64,000 bases of DNA, from NCBI GenBank assembly GCA_022432975.1, contig CM039511.1, positions 18,378,557 through 18,442,556 on the forward strand, written 5' to 3'. This DNA comes from Begonia masoniana (Eukaryota; Streptophyta; Magnoliopsida; Cucurbitales; Begoniaceae). Within the stretch, counting starts at the first letter, position 1. The number at the start of each line of letters is the position of its first letter. The notes beneath the pieces are model-generated. The model was not told where the DNA came from, did not search any database, and was given only the letters and a program-made list of their open reading frames with translations. Both the position numbers and the translations under genes were made by a program. Positions 59,731-64,000 of the stretch are shown piece after piece.

Positions 59731-60413
59731 TCAATTTTCCATCATTCCCTTTGTCCTTCCCTCCTCTCATTCCTCAATGAAAAGTTTATCCAAAGCTAAA
59801 AACATGGTGGCTTGTTTTTGTTCAAAAGCTTCATGTTGATGAAAAAAGAGATTTAGGTGAAAAGAGGAGAATGAAGTCATTTGTGAGATCTTACCACTTG
59901 GAGAGATGATTAGCAATTACATGAGCAGATAGAATTGATTTCGAGTTTTCAACGAGATGATCATGTGCTACTTTAAGTTGTTCTTACCTTCAGAGGAGTT
60001 CTTGTTGCTCAGCTTTGCTAGTTTGTTAAATGTCCCTACAAATTGAGAGACAGCAGAGACAAAAAGGTATTATGATTTCTTTGGGTAAAATCTATTTTAA
60101 ATCCTGAAAAATGAATATCTTAACAAAACAAACTCCAAACTTTTTTATAACAAAATAAATCCTAATTGGTCACCCCTTGCAATAACAGGGTCCCACTTAT
60201 TTATAAAAAATTGAGCGGGGACTCGTGTAATAAATGCAGGTCCCCACTCAAATTAGGGCATCAGGCAGGTCCCGTGTTCTTTATTAAAACGAACATGAGG
60301 ACTCGTGCTTCTATGGCGGGTCCCCGTTCTCACTTAAAATCGCTAGAATAGATCCCTCGTTCTCGCAGACCAGGTCCCCGATCTTCGATTCTATATATAG
60401 AATAGGGGACTGC
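59730..60413. other. Non-coding stretch with repeated GGTCCCC motifs
   Basis: No gene is seen. Between about 60180 and 60400 the motif GGTCCCC or GGGACTCGTG recurs at irregular spacing (for example CAGGTCCCCACTC, GCGGGTCCCCGTTC, CCAGGTCCCCGATC), ending with a small palindrome TTCTATATATAGAA (60389-60402). It may be the end of an unrecognised repeat. Confidence 0.4.
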
Positions 60414-61206
60414 TGTAACGACCCCTTTTCCCAGTAAGATATTGTCCGCTCTGGGGATTGGGTAGCATCCCAATATCCTCCTCTCACGGCTTTGTTTGGC
60501 GAGGACTTCCTAGTCGATCACTCAACCTGGTACTACTCTCGCCGAAGCACTTTTAACTTCGGAGTTCTTATGGATCCATTGCCAATTGTACTAAAAAATG
60601 CGTCTTATTATTTTGGGAGAGTCTCTTTACATATGTTTCATTTCCACATATTTCCCCAAGCGATGTGGGATTGTGAGGACCCCCTTTCTACGACCGAACC
60701 CTCCGGCCCAAGTCCAACTTGGGATCCGCAGAGTTTTAACCCAGCACGTCACCCTCTGACCCAAGTCCCACTCGGGATTCTCGGAGCACTGGGAGGTTCC
60801 ACCTCATATGTGTCCATTTGAGTCATCACAATCACCCCCCCTCGGGGGCCCAACGTCCTCGTTGGCCACATTTTTGGTTGGGTACAGGCTCTGATACTAT
60901 TTGTAACGACCCATTTTCCTAGTAAGATATTGTCCGCTATGGGGATTGGGCCGCAGGCCAATATCCTCCCCCCACAACTTTATTTGGCGAGGACTTCCCA
61001 GTCGGTCACCCAACCTGGTACTACTCTCGCCGAAGCACTTTTAACTTCGGAGTTCTTATGGGATCCGTTGCCAATTGTGCTCCAAAACATGTCTTACAAT
61101 CTTGGGAGGGTCTTTTTACATATGTTTCATTTCCACTTACTTTCTCAAGCAATGTGGGATTGTGACGACCCCCTTTCTACGACTGAACCCTCCGGCCCAA
61201 GTCTAA
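60414..61206 (-). mobile_element. Second Cassandra TRIM retroelement, minus strand, one LTR truncated
   Basis: On the plus strand the first LTR runs from TGTAACGACC (60414) to GAGTCATCACA (60830). The interior 60831-60901 shows the polypurine complement ATCACCCCCC and the primer-site complement GGCTCTGATACTATT. The second LTR begins TGTAACGACC at 60902 and breaks off at about 61206. Both contain a reverse-complement 5S-like domain (GGCGAGGACTTCC, CTCTCGCCGAAGCAC, AACTTCGGAGTTCTTATG). It is more diverged from the trimer at 41757-43038 than that trimer's LTRs are from each other, so the insertion is independent. Not coding. Confidence 0.85.
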
Positions 61207-61643
61207 CCCGGAGGAATTTGCAATGAAAAATTTACTGCAACGTATCATTATTTTATACATGATTGGTAGATGTTTGGCGTCAGTCTCCTATTTAATTCTT
61301 AGTTAACCAGATAATAGACTCAGTAAAATGAATATCTCGGTAGCTTTGAATTGTTCATCACTTGGATAGTCTAAACAGACTCTGATATAACTTTCGGGTA
61401 AATCAACTCTTAGAAATATTAGACACACTTGAGATTACTTGTTTTCTTTAAACACATGAATATAAAAATATGCACGTGAATGCATACGTGTACTTGCAGG
61501 CTGGCATGCCTTCTTGAATCATTGTTAGGAACTTTTTAACTTGATTTTTTCTTGTTCAATGCAACTGGTTTTTATATTTCTTTTGATTTTTTTTTTGTTT
61601 CTAGCCTCTTATACTAACACTATTTATGATGACATTACTGCAG
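61207..61643. other. Intergenic stretch upstream of the PHD fragment
   Basis: A/T-rich, without a recognisable gene or repeat. The T-rich end (about 61580-61643) serves as a plausible polypyrimidine tract for the acceptor CAG at 61641-61643. Confidence 0.45.
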
Positions 61644-62510
61644 GTGACTATTTGTTAGTTATGCGGTGATGGAGGATTTTCTAATGCTTTAATTGATTGT
61701 GAAAAGTGTAATGCTTACAGCATCCATCGGTATGTATGGTACAATTTTATTTTATTTTTTTTGGGTTGGAGCGGCTGATGCTGTCATTTTAGTGAACACA
61801 ATATATACATATCTACTAAAAATTTTGTGTCTAGTCGTGTGATAGCTGAAATCAAAGATGCAAAAGTTTGATCATTTGATCTTCTGCTTATGATTAGAAT
61901 GTTATATTTTTGCTTAGTTTTTAGCCATATAGGTGATTTGCTTCTTATGAAATCATGAAATTTTTATTACTTGTATCGCAATATAAAAAATGTAAGAAAT
62001 GATAGATAATGAACATCTGTATTTACTCCATCTTCATGTTGATCAACATCTACCTTACAGTGCTTCTATTTGTTTCCAGATACTACTTGGATGTGTTGCC
62101 AAAAACCTTTGACGAATATGTTACGTGGTTTTGTGATGAATGTGAACTGACCAAACCCACTCTTGACAAATCTAAAGTTCTTACACCTGGAAAAAGTATT
62201 TTTCGAAGTCCTGAAGTACAGGCACAGAAGCAATTAGAAAGGAAAATTAAAAATAAAGCCAAGATAAAGTTGAAGAGAAAGGTGAAGAGTGAAAGTGAGG
62301 GTCTGAATAAATCAATAGCTAATACTGAATCGTCCACAAGTCAATGTAGCCCACCAACTAATCATTTAATTAGGGCACACTTCAGAGACGCATGTGAAGG
62401 TATGAAGGGCAAAATGCAGATGGAGTTGTATCAAGAAGATGGAGCTAACTCTGTTGAAAACACTTCACATTTCCTCGATCATCGTCAATCCTCTGCAGAA
62501 CCCCCTGGAG
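61644..62510 (+). pseudogene. PHD-finger protein fragment (AIPP2-like), nonsense codon in the finger
   Basis: Exon A is 61644-61729, exon B 62080-62510, with an intron of GT...AG between. Joined, they read a PHD-type zinc finger: CLCGDGGF..., LIDCEKCNAYSIHR, then YYLDVLPKTFDEYVTWFCDECE. Cys and His spacing and the LDVLP..FDEYV..W.C..CE text resemble the plant PHD finger of AIPP2 and related heterochromatin-complex proteins. After the finger is a basic stretch (KIKNKAKIKLKRKVK, probable nuclear signal). The first CxxC is TGT TAG TTA TGC, so a stop at 61656-61658 sits inside the finger. Upstream exons were not found, and later exons are not recognisable after 62510. Confidence 0.68.
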
Positions 62511-63712
62511 GTTATAATCTCATGTTTTCATTTTTCTTAATTATTGTTGTTTTCATTTATCATAATAGTATGTTTAATATGTGATTGTAGTGACCTAAAC
62601 TCCAGTTTATGTAGGGAAAGATTATGCGTAAGGGACAAGAAATCTAAGAAAAAATTGAAGAATTCACGACCCGGATCCTAATCCAGCTAAGGAGAGACCC
62701 TCTCCAAAAAATGTCCTGTTGTGTGGTACGTTAACAAGAGTTCATTGCAATAAGATAAATTAATCTCCATGTATTACTTTTTAGCTCTTAATTAAGCTTC
62801 TATCTACTATTTTTATGCATTTCCAATTTGTGTTTTACTGGTATCTCAAAAGAGCTCATTGTTGCTTCGTAGGTATCTATCTTCGAGGATTCTCCGGCAG
62901 CTACTCCACCGGCTATCGGAAATTGACGCGGAAGAACCTCTAAAGTCAAAATTAAGTTTTGATTTAACAATTTTTGATTTAACAATTTCTTTGTGAACAT
63001 TATCATAAATCGCAACTGCATGGATGTTGACCATATTCTTATTTTTTTTTTGTTAAATTTATAGATATTTAAGAATTTATGGAAAAGCATAGAACAATCA
63101 CATTATCTAGAGGCTTGATGTCACGTTTTATTTCAAATATAATTTCAATATTGAGTAAACAAATATAATTTATATAAATAAATCACATATAACAATACTG
63201 AAGCACCAATTACATGAAATAAATGTTGGTAAGAAGCAACATTTAGCTACTCTATCTAATAAATTTACTGCAACAGTAAAATATGTATACTTAAGCAACA
63301 ATCATAGAAACTACAATTTCCAAAAACTATAGAAATTCCAAGATGGGGATCACTAGGAATATTTGTACATCCTGAAAGAAAGGAAGTCATATATTGCACA
63401 AACTATCATTAGTAAAGGAACAAACTGAGGTGAATCAAGAAAAGATGACAGATTAGGTAGATTAAATAGCATTGCAGGACGAAAACATGGTTGATTCAGC
63501 CAAAATTTGATTCTCATTCGTGGAAACAATCAAAACAGAGCATACAGCCATGAGATTCACAGAGAATGAGAAACATACTACTTTCAACAACTGTTTTTTG
63601 AACAGAAATATGAAAAACACAAGAAACTATGAAACTGGAGCTATTAGAATTTTTCAAAATGACAGGAATGCTCAATTACGTTCCCAATTCTGAGAGTGGG
63701 GAAAAGAAAAGC
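62511..63712. other. Non-coding stretch between PHD and shugoshin fragments
   Basis: A possible further PHD-gene exon near 62615 contains a basic text but no stable frame. The rest is A/T-rich and probably holds the 3' region of the shugoshin gene on the minus strand. No repeat was recognised. Confidence 0.4.
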
Positions 63713-64000
63713 TCACTTTTCTCGACACATCTTTACATTAATAGGAGTCTCCTTATAGGATCGTACTTTTTCAACTGCTCGCCTCATTGGCTTGCCATTG
63801 GATGCTCGTCGGTTTTCCTGAGTTTCGAATTTGGTGCCATTGTCTCATTTCTCTTCTTTTCCAAGTGCTGATCCCTCTGAAATTGCACAATTTACTTCTG
63901 TCTGGTCATTGCAGAGAAAAGAGACCGGGACTTCGGCTTCATCTATTTCAAGCAAATCTTGGGTTGGTCTTGGTTCCCCCACTTTAAACCTCATAGATTG
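63713..64000 (-). pseudogene. SGO: Shugoshin, C-terminal part with in-frame TGA (runs off window)
   Basis: Read on the minus strand from 64000, one frame gives SMRFKVGEPRPTQDLLEIDE, AEVPVSFLCNDQTEVNC, then a TGA at 63847-63845 after LGKEEK, and in the same frame DNGTKFETQENRRASNGKPM, RRAVEKVRSYKETPINVKMC and REK before a final TGA at 63715-63713. The last part is the plant shugoshin C-terminal basic box (RRA..K..SYKE.P.NVKM). Shugoshins protect centromeric cohesin in meiosis. The upstream coiled-coil part lies outside the window. The stop could be a real nonsense mutation, a sequencing error, or a sign of a pseudogene. Confidence 0.72.

Noticed and set aside
63629..63987. Plus-strand ORFs near the right edge
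   Set aside because: They are antisense to the shugoshin frame, which has a recognisable conserved box.

Overview
The window is nuclear DNA of a plant, most likely a woody eudicot. The grounds are the SEC31, shugoshin and PHD-protein exons with short GT-AG introns, and a TE load typical of plants: MULE, hAT, Ty3/gypsy, Cassandra elements and solo LTRs. There are no prokaryotic operons, rRNA operon or CRISPR.

The core is a large inverted duplication around a 100-N assembly gap (18169-18268). The left arm (about 1-13502) and the right arm (about 19088-43240, expanded by insertions) carry the same order in mirror image: Mutator-like (MULE) transposase - GGACGGACG-rich spacer - SEC31. Each arm holds one broken copy of the COPII coat gene SEC31. 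The left copy (5829-15234, +) has exons 1-7 and 13-22 but lost about 3.1 kb with exons 8-12. The right copy (29949-19618, -) has exons 1-18 intact but ends before the last four exons. Taken over both copies the 22 exons total 3297 bp (1098 aa plus stop), so the exon model is internally consistent. A gag-only LTR retroelement (TSD TATCA) and a fold-back element lie at the same place in both arms and predate the split. A 227-bp solo LTR, four long LTR insertions and a Cassandra trimer occur in one arm only. The pair could be a real segmental duplication or two haplotypes scaffolded tail to tail.

1-4493: left MULE, split by a 2.7-kb solo LTR. 4494-5828: spacer and SEC31 leader. 5829-15234: left SEC31 with the retroelement. 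15235-19087: non-coding DNA, gap, and a degenerate minisatellite. 19088-29949: right SEC31. 31291-43645: right MULE, cut by a nested stack of five insertions whose TSDs can be read. 44402-59475: a decayed hAT transposase gene, interrupted by a complete 7.7-kb gypsy element (44473-52160) and by a 5.5-kb LTR-like element (52825-58291) that carries a 2.2-kb array of TGACGTCA palindromes. 60414-61206: a second Cassandra on the minus strand. 61644-62510: a PHD-finger fragment with a nonsense codon. 63713-64000: the C-terminus of a shugoshin gene, also with an in-frame stop, running off the right edge.

No gene in the window is clearly intact. The most interesting signals are non-coding: a covarying hairpin followed by GTAAG in five long LTRs, palindrome-bearing islands at a fixed distance from LTR ends, the TGACGTCA higher-order repeat array, a templated-filler deletion junction in SEC31, and a presence/absence intron in the MULE copies.
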